From Microbacterium jejuense (GTDB lineage: Bacteria > Actinomycetota > Actinomycetes > Actinomycetales > Microbacteriaceae), in contig NZ_JAEUAW010000011.1 in assembly GCF_019511665.1 (NCBI RefSeq), positions 1 to 64,000 on the forward strand: 64,000 nucleotides of DNA, read 5' to 3'. The notes under the pieces were generated by a model, which was given only the letters and a program-made list of their open reading frames with translations, was not told the origin of the DNA and searched no databases. Positions 30,546 to 38,893 of this stretch are shown here, one piece after another. The translations under genes were made by a program, and so were the position numbers. Numbering within the stretch: position 1 is the stretch's first letter; every line of letters starts with the position of its first letter.

Positions 30546-30584
30546 ACGCGCCGTCCCGGCCCCGCGAGGGTCGGGACGGCGCGT
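30546..30584. terminator. Terminator between convergent genes
   Basis: ACGCGCCGTCCCG (30546-30558) pairs exactly with CGGGACGGCGCGT (30572-30584). It serves the phosphoesterase gene from the left and the membrane protein from the right. Confidence 0.75.
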
Positions 30585-30590
30585 CGCGCT

Positions 30591-31448
30591 TCAGTCGCGG
30601 TCCGCGGGGACGGACGCTGGGGTCGAGCCGGTGACGCCCGGCGCCTTCGCGTACACGTGCACCTGGCTGCCGTCGAGCACGAACTGCAGTGCGGTGCCGA
30701 CGGCGAACGCCTCGCGCAGCTCGCGCGGCGCCGTCTCGGTCACGATGAGCGATGCCGCGGCCGGAAAGTCGACGGTGCCGCAGCCCCAGGCGCCGATGTT
30801 GCCCGAGCCGTCGGGCGTCGACTGCACCGAGAGGCACACCTGGTCCACCCCGCCGCCGAAGCCCTGACTGAGTCCGAACACCGTCAGCCCGTGGAACTCG
30901 TCGAACTGCTGAGCGCCCGGCGGCTTGTCGCCGAAGCTCTGCGTCGGCCACTCGCCGTCCTCGTCCACCCCGAGCGTCGCGACCTTGCCTGACGTGATCG
31001 ACTGCACCGACAGCGTCAGCCCCACGCCCAGCAGCACCGCGAGCACGAGCGATCCCGCCCACAGCACGCGCTGCCGGCGCCACCACGGCCGCGTGCGCTC
31101 GGGCTCGTCCGTCTCCGCGTCGGGGGAGGGGATGCCGTCCTCCTGCGCTGCGCGCATGCCCGGCGCGTCGTCCGCTGCGGTGGACTCGGACGCTTCCGCG
31201 CCGCCGGCGCCGGCGACGTCGGCCTCGGCATCGGCGGGAGTCGAGGCCGCGGCATCCACCCGCTCATCCGTCTCGGCGGACGGCGACGGCTCGGCGTCGG
31301 CCGGTGCGGCGGCCGCGCGCTGCGCCGCTTCGAGCTGCTGCAGGCGAGCCAGCGCCACGGGATCGTCGTGGATGTCGGCGTCGGGGCCGTAGGCACGCCG
31401 CCGGAGCGAGCGCAGCTCGTCGTGCGGAGGGTCGGTCGGCGTTGACAT
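30591..31448 (-). CDS. Membrane-anchored hypothetical protein
   Basis: This 285-residue protein has a cytoplasmic N-terminal half of low complexity (Ala/Glu/Asp/Pro-rich, about 30-125), one transmembrane helix (VLWAGSLVLAVLLGVGLTLSV, about 133-153) and an outside domain of about 130 residues with two cysteines (VDQVCLSVQ and GAWGCGTVD) that could form a disulphide. I do not recognise the outside domain. The ATG at 31448 is preceded by AGGATGG; an ATG three codons earlier is possible. It is divergent from the PadR regulator across 203 bases. Confidence 0.75.
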   Translation of the reverse strand: MSTPTDPPHDELRSLRRRAYGPDADIHDDPVALARLQQLEAAQRAAAAPADAEPSPSAETDERVDAAASTPADAEADVAGAGGAEASESTAADDAPGMRAAQEDGIPSPDAETDEPERTRPWWRRQRVLWAGSLVLAVLLGVGLTLSVQSITSGKVATLGVDEDGEWPTQSFGDKPPGAQQFDEFHGLTVFGLSQGFGGGVDQVCLSVQSTPDGSGNIGAWGCGTVDFPAAASLIVTETAPRELREAFAVGTALQFVLDGSQVHVYAKAPGVTGSTPASVPADRD

Positions 31449-31571
31449 CGACACCATCCTGCCTCACACGATCGCGGCGGCGGCCGCATGCGTGAGACGA
31501 GTGTGCGGCGGGCGCCCCCAGACGCCCGCCGCGGTGACGGTCCCGGGCCCCCACTCGGGTCGCGTCGGTTT

Positions 31572-31588
31572 TACTGCACTTTGCAGTA
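31572..31588. promoter_or_regulatory. Palindromic operator upstream of padR-like gene
   Basis: TACTGCA-CTT-TGCAGTA is a perfect 7+7 palindrome, about 64 bases before the PadR start. PadR proteins commonly bind such sites in their own promoter. Confidence 0.65.
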
Positions 31589-31651
31589 TAGGCTCGAAGG
31601 GGCGTTCGCGCGCTAGTGTTTTCCGTTCGACGTCACAGAAGAGGATCCTCC

Positions 31652-32302
31652 GTGCCCGACCGCGAACTCTCGACGACGGGTTACCTCACGCTCGGACTGC
31701 TCGCGGCGCGCGACTGGTCGGCCTACCAGCTGGCCGAACAGCTCGGCCGCGGAGTGGCCGAGCTGTGGCCCTCAGCCGACCGCGGCCGCTACGCGGTGCT
31801 CAACCGCCTCGCCGAGCTGCGGTACGTCGACACTCGGCAGGAGCACACGGGCAAGCGCGCCCGCACCGTCTACTCGATCACGCCCGCCGGGCGCGAGGCG
31901 CTCGCGGCATGGCTCGGCACGCCGCCGCGTCCGCCCAGCGTCGAGTTCGAGGGCATGGTGCGCGTGCTGCTCGCCGACCAGGGGTCGCTCGACGATCTGC
32001 GGGCGACGCTGCAGCGCACGCGCGAGAGCGCGCTGGCCAACCGCGACATGTTCGCCCGGTACGCGGCGTACATCAGCGCCACCGGCGGGACGTTCCCCGA
32101 GCGCCGCCACCTCTTCGCCCTCGCCAACACGTTCATGATCGGGCACTACGACCACATCCTGACGTGGACGGACTGGGCCGAGCAGCAGATCGCCTCATGG
32201 CCCGATACGGTCACACCCGCGACCGCCAACGAAGAGCAGGTGCGCGACATGCTGGCTCCCGGCCGCGAGGTGTGGGAGCACGACCACCCCGACGGCGCCT
32301 GA
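31652..32302 (+). CDS. PadR-family transcriptional regulator
   Basis: This 216-residue protein has the PadR winged helix at residues about 5-85 (LSTTGYLTLGLLAARDWSAY, then RGRYAVLNRLAELRYVDTRQ and TVYSITPAGREALAAW) and a longer helical C-terminal domain (about 95-195) for dimer formation and ligand sensing, as in the Vir/AphA-type subgroup. The GTG at 31652 has AGAGGATCC upstream. The palindrome at 31572 is a likely autoregulatory site. It faces the sulfur operon end-to-end with a 7-base gap. Its target other than itself is not visible; the divergent membrane protein is a candidate. Confidence 0.87.
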   Translation: MPDRELSTTGYLTLGLLAARDWSAYQLAEQLGRGVAELWPSADRGRYAVLNRLAELRYVDTRQEHTGKRARTVYSITPAGREALAAWLGTPPRPPSVEFEGMVRVLLADQGSLDDLRATLQRTRESALANRDMFARYAAYISATGGTFPERRHLFALANTFMIGHYDHILTWTDWAEQQIASWPDTVTPATANEEQVRDMLAPGREVWEHDHPDGA

Positions 32303-32309
32303 CCGCGCC

Positions 32310-33260
32310 TCAGTGGGCCGTGCGCACGCCGATCAGGTCGTGCACGAGCACGGCCGCGGCGCGGGCGCCCTGGCCCGCGGCCACGATGAGCTGCTGGGGG
32401 CCCGGGGAGGCGGCATCCCCCGCCGCATACAGCCCCACGACCGACGTGCGCCCCGAGCGGTCGGTCACGAGATTGCCGAACTCGTCGCGCTCGAGGTCGA
32501 TGCCGCCGAGGAAGTCGAGGGCGGGGTGCCACTGCGGGCGCACGAAGCCGCCCTCGACGCCGATGCGCGTCCCGTCCACCAGGCGCACGGCCGACACGTC
32601 GCCGCGGTCGCCCTCGAGGTCGTCGATGGCGCGGCGCTCGACGACGATGCCCGAGGCCGTGAGCTCGGCCTCTTCGACGGTGTCGATCGCGTCCGACCCG
32701 TTCGTGAACACCGTCAGCCGGTCGGTCCAGCGGGCGATCAGCCGGGCGCGCGCAGCGAGGTCGGGGGTCTCGCCGATGAGTGCGAGCGGGCGGTCCTGCA
32801 GCTCCCACGCGTCGCACGCGGCGCAGCTGAAGATCGTCATGCCGTAGTAGGCGCGCAGGCTCGGGATGTCGGGCAGCGTCTCGCGCAGTCCCGTCGCCAC
32901 CAGCACCGAGCGGGCAGAGACGGCGGGTGGGATGCCGGCGGCCCTGCCGCTGAGCGCCGCGATGAACCGGCCGCCGCCGCATTCGCGCTGCTGCACGGCG
33001 GTCACCAGCGTGCGGTCGAGGACGCGGACGTCCGCGTAGGCGGAGAGCTCCGCCCGCGCCAGCTTGCGCAGCTCGAGCGGCGGCACGCCGTCGCGCGTGA
33101 GGAAGCCGTGCGAGCGCAGCGTCGCCGCGTTGCGGGGGCGGCCGGCGTCGACGAGCACCACCGAGGCACGCGCGCGGCCGAGGTTGAGCGCGGCCGAGAG
33201 GCCGGCGGGCCCGCCGCCGACGATGACGACATCGACCTCGGTCGTCGGCCCGTCAGTCAT
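32310..33260 (-). CDS. Thioredoxin-reductase-like FAD oxidoreductase
   Basis: This 316-residue two-domain flavoprotein has an N-terminal FAD motif VVIVGGGPAGLSAALNLGRA (about 10-29), a redox-active CxxC in MTIFSCAACDAWE (about 137-149) and a C-terminal FAD segment VVGLYAAGDAASPGPQQLIV (about 273-292). The second nucleotide site, where NADPH-dependent enzymes have GxGxxA and HRRxxxR, reads LALIGETPDLAARARLIARW and LTVFTNG, so it is degenerate. It is the last gene of the sulfur operon, overlapping fdxA by 8 bases. It could reduce thioredoxin or another thiol carrier for APS reductase; the electron donor is open. Confidence 0.82.
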   Translation of the reverse strand: MTDGPTTEVDVVIVGGGPAGLSAALNLGRARASVVLVDAGRPRNAATLRSHGFLTRDGVPPLELRKLARAELSAYADVRVLDRTLVTAVQQRECGGGRFIAALSGRAAGIPPAVSARSVLVATGLRETLPDIPSLRAYYGMTIFSCAACDAWELQDRPLALIGETPDLAARARLIARWTDRLTVFTNGSDAIDTVEEAELTASGIVVERRAIDDLEGDRGDVSAVRLVDGTRIGVEGGFVRPQWHPALDFLGGIDLERDEFGNLVTDRSGRTSVVGLYAAGDAASPGPQQLIVAAGQGARAAAVLVHDLIGVRTAH

Positions 33261-33582
33261 GGCCGTCTCCCTGCGGGGGCAGTGCCTCGATGATCGGGTG
33301 GTCCTTGTGGATCACGCCGACCTTGGCGGCACCGCCGGGCGAGCCGATGTCGTCGAAGAACTCGACGTTGGCCTTGTAGTAGTCCTGCCACTCGTCGGGC
33401 AGGTCGTCCTCGTAGTAGATCGCCTCGACCGGGCACACCGGCTCGCACGCACCGCAGTCCACGCACTCGTCCGGGTGGATGTACAGCGACCGGTCACCCT
33501 CGTAGATGCAGTCCACCGGACACTCGTCGATGCAGGCGCGGTCCTTCACATCGACGCACGGCAGCGCGATGACGTAGGTCAC
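33253..33582 (-). CDS. fdxA: Ferredoxin FdxA (7Fe type)
   Basis: This 109-residue ferredoxin has the actinobacterial FdxA pattern: YVIALPCVDVKDRACIDECP (Cys ligands of the first cluster) and ECVDCGACEPVCPVEAIYYE (second cluster). The first motif is a 3Fe-4S type and the second a 4Fe-4S type, followed by a C-terminal helix region. It should carry electrons from FprA to the siroheme sulfite reductase in the same operon. The GTG overlaps the fprA stop (GTGA), and its own end overlaps the flavoprotein gene. Confidence 0.94.
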   Translation of the reverse strand: MTYVIALPCVDVKDRACIDECPVDCIYEGDRSLYIHPDECVDCGACEPVCPVEAIYYEDDLPDEWQDYYKANVEFFDDIGSPGGAAKVGVIHKDHPIIEALPPQGDGHD

Positions 33583-34979
33583 GGGACGAGCGCTCCGCGC
33601 GAGATCTGCACCTGCTCGTCGCGGGGCACGACCTTGACACGCTCGCGCGTGTGCTCGTGGTTCGCGCCGAGCTCGCGCTCGTGCGCGTCGAGGGCGAGCC
33701 AGCCGTCCCACGTCGTGAAGGCGACCTCGCGCTCGTCGAGCAGGTCGAGCACGTCGCCGTCGACCACCGGTGCGGTCAGGCTTCCGGCCTCGACGTCGGC
33801 GACGAGGTGCGCGATGGTCTCCATCGCGTCGGACTTGGTGTGGCCGATGAGGCCCACGGGGCCGCGCTTGATCCAGCCCGTGGCGTACAGCCCGGCGACC
33901 GTCGGGGCGTCGAGGTCGCCCGTGGTCGCGGCATCCTTCACCCGTCCCTCGACGTTCGAGACGACACCCGCGCGCTCGTCGAACGGCGCGTCGATGACAG
34001 GCGTGCCGTAGTAGCCGACGGCGCGGTAGACCTGCTGCACCGCGAACTCGCGGAACTCGCCCGTGCCGCGCACGCGGCCGTCGCCGATCGGCTCGTTGCG
34101 TTCGAAGCGGATGCCGGTGACACCGGTCTCGGGGGTCCCGAGCACCTCGACGGGCGAGTGGTAGAAGTGCAGGTGCAGTCGACGGGAGGCTCCCGTCGAC
34201 TCTCGCGTGCGCCAGCTGTTGAGGATGCGCAGCATGACCTTGAGCTGGTTGTTCGCCGCGTTCGCCGGGTCGGCGTCGACGAAGTCCTCGTCGTGCACGA
34301 CGATGTCGACGTTCGGCACCTCGCCGAGCTCGCGCAGCTCGATCGGCGTGAACTTGATGTCGCCGGGGCCACGGCGGCCGAAGACGTGCACGTCGGTCAC
34401 GGCCGAGGCCTCCAGCCCGGCGAGCACGTTGTCGGCGATCTCGGTCGGACGCAGGTCGACGGCGTGCTTCGCGAGCACACGGGCGACGTCGAGCGCCACG
34501 TTGCCGTTGCCGATGACCGCGACCTCGCGCTGGTCGAGGGGCCACTCCGTCGGCACGTCCGGGTGTCCGTCGTACCACGCCACGAAGTCCGCGGCGCCGA
34601 ACGAGCGCGGCAGGTCGATGCCCGGGATGTCGAGCGCGGCGTCGCGGATGGCGCCGGTCGCGAGGATCACGGCGTCGTAGCGCTCGTGCAGCTCGTCGAG
34701 CGAGATGTCGCGGCCGACCTCCACGTTGCCGATGAAGCGCGTGGTTCCGGCATCCAGCATCTCGTGCAGCGAGTTCACGATGCCCTTGATGCGGGGGTGG
34801 TCGGGTGCGACGCCGTAGCGGATGAGGCCGTACGGCGCGGGCAGCGACTCGAACAGGTCGATCGCCACCGAGCCGCCGGCGTCCGCCACGGCGTTGGTCA
34901 GGATGTTGCCCGCGTAGATGCCGGCGGGGCCGGCGCCGACGATCGCGACGCGGAGGTTCTGCAGATTCGACGAGGTCAC
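33579..34979 (-). CDS. fprA: Ferredoxin-NADP+ reductase (FprA, adrenodoxin-reductase type)
   Basis: This 466-residue flavoenzyme of the adrenodoxin reductase family has FAD motif RVAIVGAGPAGIYAGNILTN (about 9-28), FESLPAPYGLIRYGVAPDHP (about 43-62), NADP motif AVIGNGNVALDVARVLA (about 155-171), HVFGRRGPGDIKFTPIELRE and the C-terminal GWIKRGPVGLIGHTKSDA. It passes electrons from NADPH to FdxA, encoded next. The GTG at 34979 overlaps the cobA stop by four bases. Placement with sir and cobA indicates that it powers sulfite reduction. Confidence 0.95.
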   Translation of the reverse strand: MTSSNLQNLRVAIVGAGPAGIYAGNILTNAVADAGGSVAIDLFESLPAPYGLIRYGVAPDHPRIKGIVNSLHEMLDAGTTRFIGNVEVGRDISLDELHERYDAVILATGAIRDAALDIPGIDLPRSFGAADFVAWYDGHPDVPTEWPLDQREVAVIGNGNVALDVARVLAKHAVDLRPTEIADNVLAGLEASAVTDVHVFGRRGPGDIKFTPIELRELGEVPNVDIVVHDEDFVDADPANAANNQLKVMLRILNSWRTRESTGASRRLHLHFYHSPVEVLGTPETGVTGIRFERNEPIGDGRVRGTGEFREFAVQQVYRAVGYYGTPVIDAPFDERAGVVSNVEGRVKDAATTGDLDAPTVAGLYATGWIKRGPVGLIGHTKSDAMETIAHLVADVEAGSLTAPVVDGDVLDLLDEREVAFTTWDGWLALDAHERELGANHEHTRERVKVVPRDEQVQISRGALVP

Positions 34980-35890
34980 GAGAGAGGGGCCTTCCGGATC
35001 AGGGGGTCGAAGGTGTCGAGGTCGAGGGTCGCCAGCTCGGCGGGCGCGTAGGGGCTCAGCCGCACGACGTCGCCCACGACCACGACCGCGGGGGAGCGCA
35101 CGCCGCGGGCGGCGGCCTGGTGCGCGATGGTGGAGAGGGTGCCGATCGTGACGCGCTGGCGCTCGCCGTAGCCGTCCTCGACGATCGCGACGGGGCAGTC
35201 GCCGCCGCGTGCGCCGCGGGCGAGCGTCATCGCCGAGTTGGCGAGGGTGCCGACGCCCATGAGCAGCACGACGGTGTGGTCGCGTCCGCCGCCGAGCGCC
35301 TCGATCTGGTCGTGCGCGGTCGCGACGGTGAAGGCCGTCGCGACGCCGCGATGCGTGAGGGGGATGCCGGCGACCGCGGGCACCGAGACGGCGCTGGTGA
35401 TACCGGGCACGACCTCGACGACGACGCCCGCCGCGTGGCACGCGAGCAGCTCCTCCCCGCCGCGGCCGAAGACGTACGGATCGCCGCCCTTGAGCCGCAC
35501 GACCGTCTTGCCGTCCTGTGCGAGCTGTACCAGGAGCGCGTTGATCGCGTCCTGCGGCACGGCGTGGTGGCCGGGACGCTTGCCGACGTCGACGACCTCG
35601 GCGCGCAGGTGCACGCCGTCGGCGCTCAGCCCGTCGAGCACGGCGCGGGCGCCGAGCCGGTCGGCGACGATGACGTCGGCTGCCTCGAGCGCACGCAGCC
35701 CCTTGAGCGTCAGCAGGCCCGCGTCGCCCGGCCCGGCTCCGACGAGCCAGACCTTGCCGGTGGCGGGGGACGCGGCATCCACCGGTCCGGAAATCGGAGA
35801 TTCGCTCTGTTTCCGGATGCCGGCGGCCGGGGACTCCGGAAAGCCCGCAGAAGTCCGGTCTTCGGATCGGCGAGAGCGGGTGGCGGTCAT
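34976..35890 (-). CDS. cobA: Uroporphyrinogen-III C-methyltransferase (CobA/SUMT)
   Basis: This 304-residue protein has a nonconserved N-terminal extension of about 45 residues and then the SUMT fold: VWLVGAGPGDAGLLTLKGLR (about 48-67), VDVGKRPGHHAVPQDAIN, KTVVRLKGGDPYVFGRGGEE (about 127-146), VVPGITSAVSVPAVAGIPLTHR and the MGVGTL segment. It makes precorrin-2 for siroheme, the cofactor of the sulfite reductase in this operon. No precorrin-2 dehydrogenase domain is fused; that step must be encoded elsewhere, while a chelatase lies at 43851-44543. The ATG overlaps the ssuC stop (ATGA). Confidence 0.93.
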   Translation of the reverse strand: MTATRSRRSEDRTSAGFPESPAAGIRKQSESPISGPVDAASPATGKVWLVGAGPGDAGLLTLKGLRALEAADVIVADRLGARAVLDGLSADGVHLRAEVVDVGKRPGHHAVPQDAINALLVQLAQDGKTVVRLKGGDPYVFGRGGEELLACHAAGVVVEVVPGITSAVSVPAVAGIPLTHRGVATAFTVATAHDQIEALGGGRDHTVVLLMGVGTLANSAMTLARGARGGDCPVAIVEDGYGERQRVTIGTLSTIAHQAAARGVRSPAVVVVGDVVRLSPYAPAELATLDLDTFDPLIRKAPLS

Positions 35891-36861
35891 CGGGTGCCTC
35901 CTGTGACGAGGAGTCCGCGGCGCTTCAGCATGCGCCGCTCGAGCGGGCCGAAGAAGACCAGCTCGATGAGGATGCCGATCGCGAGGATCAGGATGATGGT
36001 GGCCAGCACCCCGGCGAGGTCGGCGAGCTCGCGCGACTGGTCGAGGAGCGAGCCCAGGCCGAAGCCGATGGTGCCGCCCGTGGCGATGATCTCGGCGGCC
36101 ATGAGCGAACGCCACGAGAACGCCCAGCCCTGCTTGAGGCCGGCGAGGTAGCCGGGAAGCGCGGCGGGCAGGATCACCGAGGTCGCCAGCTGCCAGCGCG
36201 AGGCGCCCAGCACCGTGCCCACGCGACGCAGCTGCGGCGGCACCTGGTCGATGCCCGCGATGAGGCCGTTGACGATCGACGGGATCGCGCCCATGAGGAT
36301 CACGAAGTACACGGTGGCGTCCGACAGGCCGAACCACAGGATGGCGGCCGGCACCCACGCCACCGACGGCAGGACCTGCAGGCCCGAGATGATGGGGCCG
36401 ACGGCGCGGCGGATCGGACGCACCTCTGCCAGCAGCAGCCCGATCGGCGTGCCGACGACGATCGCGATGAGGAATCCGATGACGCCGCGCTCGAGGCTCG
36501 TGGCGACGGCCTGCTGGAGGCGACCGGTGTCCCACGCGTCGCCCAGCGCCGCGACCACGGCGGCCGGCGACGGCGCAAGGTCGGGGCGGGGGTGCGCGAT
36601 GACGATGTACAGCTGCCACGCCACGATCAGCAGGATGAGGAACACGACAGGCGGCAGGACGCTCAACGCGAAGCGGCGCCAGCGGCCGGGACCGGTGTCG
36701 GCGTCGGTCTGCAGCTTGTCGAGACCGGACGCGAGGCTGCGCAGGTCGCTCTCGTCGGTCGTCGAGCGAGCGAAGCGAGACGAGACGTGGTCGGTCGACT
36801 CGGGGCGTCTCGTCTCGTCGCTGCGCTCCTCGCTCAACGACCGGGTCAGTTCACGCGGCAT
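35887..36861 (-). CDS. ssuC: SsuC/TauC-type ABC transporter permease
   Basis: This 324-residue permease has six helices (SVLPPVVFLILLIVAWQLYIV near 65; PIISGLQVLPSVAWVPAAIL; ILILAIGILIELVFF near the end) and the loop LGASRWQLATSVILPAALPG (about 190-209). The first roughly 45 residues are unusual: TRSLSEERSDETRR and SSRFARSTTDES come from two copies of the dispersed DNA element in opposite directions (36756-36787, 36806-36845). Homologous sequence begins only after them. It overlaps ssuB by 11 bases and cobA by four. The cargo could be an alkanesulfonate, a sulfate ester or another sulfur source. Confidence 0.88.
   Translation of the reverse strand: MPRELTRSLSEERSDETRRPESTDHVSSRFARSTTDESDLRSLASGLDKLQTDADTGPGRWRRFALSVLPPVVFLILLIVAWQLYIVIAHPRPDLAPSPAAVVAALGDAWDTGRLQQAVATSLERGVIGFLIAIVVGTPIGLLLAEVRPIRRAVGPIISGLQVLPSVAWVPAAILWFGLSDATVYFVILMGAIPSIVNGLIAGIDQVPPQLRRVGTVLGASRWQLATSVILPAALPGYLAGLKQGWAFSWRSLMAAEIIATGGTIGFGLGSLLDQSRELADLAGVLATIILILAIGILIELVFFGPLERRMLKRRGLLVTGGTR
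36756..36787. repeat. Dispersed element, inverted copy in ssuC (C1)
   Basis: CGGTCGTCGAGCGAGCGAAG and the following GCGAGACGAGACG match the inverted element with a short internal loss. With C2, 18 bases away, it makes an inverted pair, both parts being translated as the N terminus of SsuC. Confidence 0.75.
36806..36845. repeat. Dispersed element, direct copy in ssuC (C2)
   Basis: This 40-base variant begins CGTCTCGTCTCG and ends CTCAACGACCGGG. The two ends and the total length are kept while the centre differs from copies A, B2 and E. Confidence 0.8.
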
Positions 36862-37729
36862 TGCGGCGGATCTCCTTGCGCAGCTGGTCGGTGATCTCGA
36901 CCGACAGGGCGGCGACCTCGGGCGATTCGATGCGGCGGCCGGTGGTCTTGGCGATCCGCCACTCCTGCACGATGCGGCCGGGGCGGCTGCCCATCAGCAC
37001 GACGCGCTGGCCGAGTCGCGCGGCCTCGCGCACGTTGTGGGTGACGAACACGATGGTGCGGCCGGTGGCGCGCCATACGCGCTCCAGCTCCTCGTGCAGC
37101 AGGTCGCGCGTGATCGCGTCGAGGGCGGCGAACGGCTCGTCCATGAGCAGCACCGGGCGGTCCTGCGCCAGGGCGCGTGCGAGCGCGACACGCTGGCGCA
37201 TCCCACCCGACAGCTCGTGCGGACGCTTGTCGGCGGCATCCGCGAGGTTCACCGCGTCGAGCAGCGACAGGGCCTTGTCACCCCGCTCGGCGCGGGGCAC
37301 GCCGCGCAGGCGCAGCGCCAGCTCGACGTTGCGGCGCGCGGTGAGCCACGGCATCAGCGCCGACTCCTGGAACATGACCGCCGACCCGCCCGGCGGGGTC
37401 TGGATGCTGCCCGCGGTGGGCTTGTCGAGACCGGCGATGAGGTTGAGGAGCGTGGACTTGCCGCATCCCGATGCGCCCAGCAGGCAGACGAACTCGCCGG
37501 GTGCGATGTCGAGCGACACGTCGTCGAGCACGACCGGGCCGGAGCCGAACCGCTTGGACACGCCGTCGATGCGGACGGCTGGAGCGGACGTGGCCGCCGC
37601 GGGCGCGACCGGCGCGACGCCGTCGAAGCTCGGGCCGAGCAGGTTCGCGGGCGTGCCCGCCGAAGTGGGCGCGCCCGCCTCCGGGGCCGCGGAGGCGGAC
37701 CCGGAGGCGGGAGCGGGAGCGGCGCTCAT
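36851..37729 (-). CDS. ssuB: SsuB/TauB-type ABC transporter ATP-binding protein
   Basis: This 292-residue ATPase has an extended Ala/Pro-rich N terminus of about 45 residues, then Walker A LLGASGCGKSTLLNLIAGLD (about 82-101), a Q-loop in GGSAVMFQESALMPW, signature LSGGMRQRVALARALAQDRP (about 169-188), Walker B VLLMDEPFAALD and the switch histidine in VFVTHNVREAARLG. It energises uptake through SsuC. The gap to ssuA is three bases and the end overlaps ssuC. Unlike the two sugar importers in this window, this transporter has its own ATPase. Confidence 0.92.
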   Translation of the reverse strand: MSAAPAPASGSASAAPEAGAPTSAGTPANLLGPSFDGVAPVAPAAATSAPAVRIDGVSKRFGSGPVVLDDVSLDIAPGEFVCLLGASGCGKSTLLNLIAGLDKPTAGSIQTPPGGSAVMFQESALMPWLTARRNVELALRLRGVPRAERGDKALSLLDAVNLADAADKRPHELSGGMRQRVALARALAQDRPVLLMDEPFAALDAITRDLLHEELERVWRATGRTIVFVTHNVREAARLGQRVVLMGSRPGRIVQEWRIAKTTGRRIESPEVAALSVEITDQLRKEIRRNAA

Positions 37730-37732
37730 GTG

Positions 37733-38821
37733 TCAGTCCTCGCCGAGCCCGGCGGCCGAGACGGTGTCTTCGCCCTCGGCCTTGAGCTGCTCGTTGAGCA
37801 GGCGCAGGTCGAACAGCCCGTCGATCGAGCCCTTCTTCTGCGTGCCCGCGTCGATGCCGTTCTGCACGAGCGTCTCGAACGTGTCGGCGACGGGGTCGAC
37901 CGAGAACGTCACGTGCTCCAGGGCGCGCTCGATGACCGCGTCGTCGAGCGGCTTGCCGGTCTCCTTCTCGATGGCACCGTTGATGACTCCCGGCGCCTCG
38001 TCGGGGTTGTCGGCGATCCACTGCACCGCCGCCTCGTGGCCCTTGAGCAGCTCGGCGACCACGTCGGGGTGCTCGTCGAGGAACTCCTTGCGCACCAGCA
38101 GCACCGTGGTCGGGAACGCGCCGTCGTCCCACAGGTCGGCCTCGTCCTGCAGCACGTGCGCGCCGGCGTCGACGATGAGGCGCGACACCCACGGCTCGGG
38201 CAGCCACGCGCCGTCGAGCTGGCCCTGCTGGAACAGGGTGAGCGTCTGCGCGTTCTCGGTGGGTGTGACGTGCACGTCCCCGCCGCCCGCGGTGTCGGTC
38301 TCGTAGCCTTCGTCGGCGAGCCACTTGCGCAGCGCCACGTCCTGCGTGTTGCCGAGCTGCGGCGAGGCGAGCGTCGTGCCCTTCAGGTCTTCGGGCGAGT
38401 CGATGCCGTCGCGCACCACGAGCGCCGCGCCGCCGATCGCCGCACCGGCGACGATGCGCGCGGACGCGCCGCCGGACTGGATGAACGTGTTGATCGACGG
38501 GTTCGGGCCGATGTAGGTCGCGTCGATCGCGCCGGCCGACAGCGCCTCGATGGCGGCGGGCCCGGCGTTGAACACCTGCGTGGTGATCTTCACGTCGTCG
38601 CCGAGCGCGTCGGCGAACAGGCCCTCTTCGAGGCCGACCAGCGCGGGCGCGTGCGTGACGTTGGCGAAATAGCCGAGACGGATCTCGCTCACCGACGGCG
38701 CCGCAGAGGTGGCGTCGGCGGCGGGCTTCTCGTCCGCCGCGGCGGAGGCGCAGCCGGCCATCATGGCCGCTACGAGTCCCAGGGTTGTGAGTGCAGTCGT
38801 CGTGCGGATGATCTTGTTCAC
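37733..38821 (-). CDS. ssuA: SsuA/TauA-type substrate-binding lipoprotein
   Basis: This 362-residue binding protein begins with a lipoprotein signal (MNKIIRTTTALTTLGLVAAMMAGC; lipobox MAGC, Cys24). The NMT1/SsuA fold follows: EIRLGYFANVTHAPALVGLE (about 47-66), DATYIGPNPSINTFIQSGG (about 99-117), LKGTTLASPQLGNTQDVALR and GQLDGAWLPEPWVSRLI. The GTG start has a perfect CTAAGGAGG site. It lies 72 bases after cysN, so it may be read through from the cysteine genes. No ssuD monooxygenase is nearby, so the ligand could be a sulfonate, a sulfate ester or sulfate itself. Confidence 0.9.
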   Translation of the reverse strand: MNKIIRTTTALTTLGLVAAMMAGCASAAADEKPAADATSAAPSVSEIRLGYFANVTHAPALVGLEEGLFADALGDDVKITTQVFNAGPAAIEALSAGAIDATYIGPNPSINTFIQSGGASARIVAGAAIGGAALVVRDGIDSPEDLKGTTLASPQLGNTQDVALRKWLADEGYETDTAGGGDVHVTPTENAQTLTLFQQGQLDGAWLPEPWVSRLIVDAGAHVLQDEADLWDDGAFPTTVLLVRKEFLDEHPDVVAELLKGHEAAVQWIADNPDEAPGVINGAIEKETGKPLDDAVIERALEHVTFSVDPVADTFETLVQNGIDAGTQKKGSIDGLFDLRLLNEQLKAEGEDTVSAAGLGED

Positions 38822-38893
38822 GGTGTCGCCTCCTTAGGTCGGGTGGTGCTCAATGGGGATGGATGTGTGCGACGGCCAGAGCTCTCAACGAGC

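Noticed and set aside
26414..30547. A 4.1-kb open frame on the minus strand opposite the phosphoesterase gene
   Set aside because: The composition is Arg-rich shadow coding. The plus-strand gene has a signal peptide, repeated modules and metal-site motifs.
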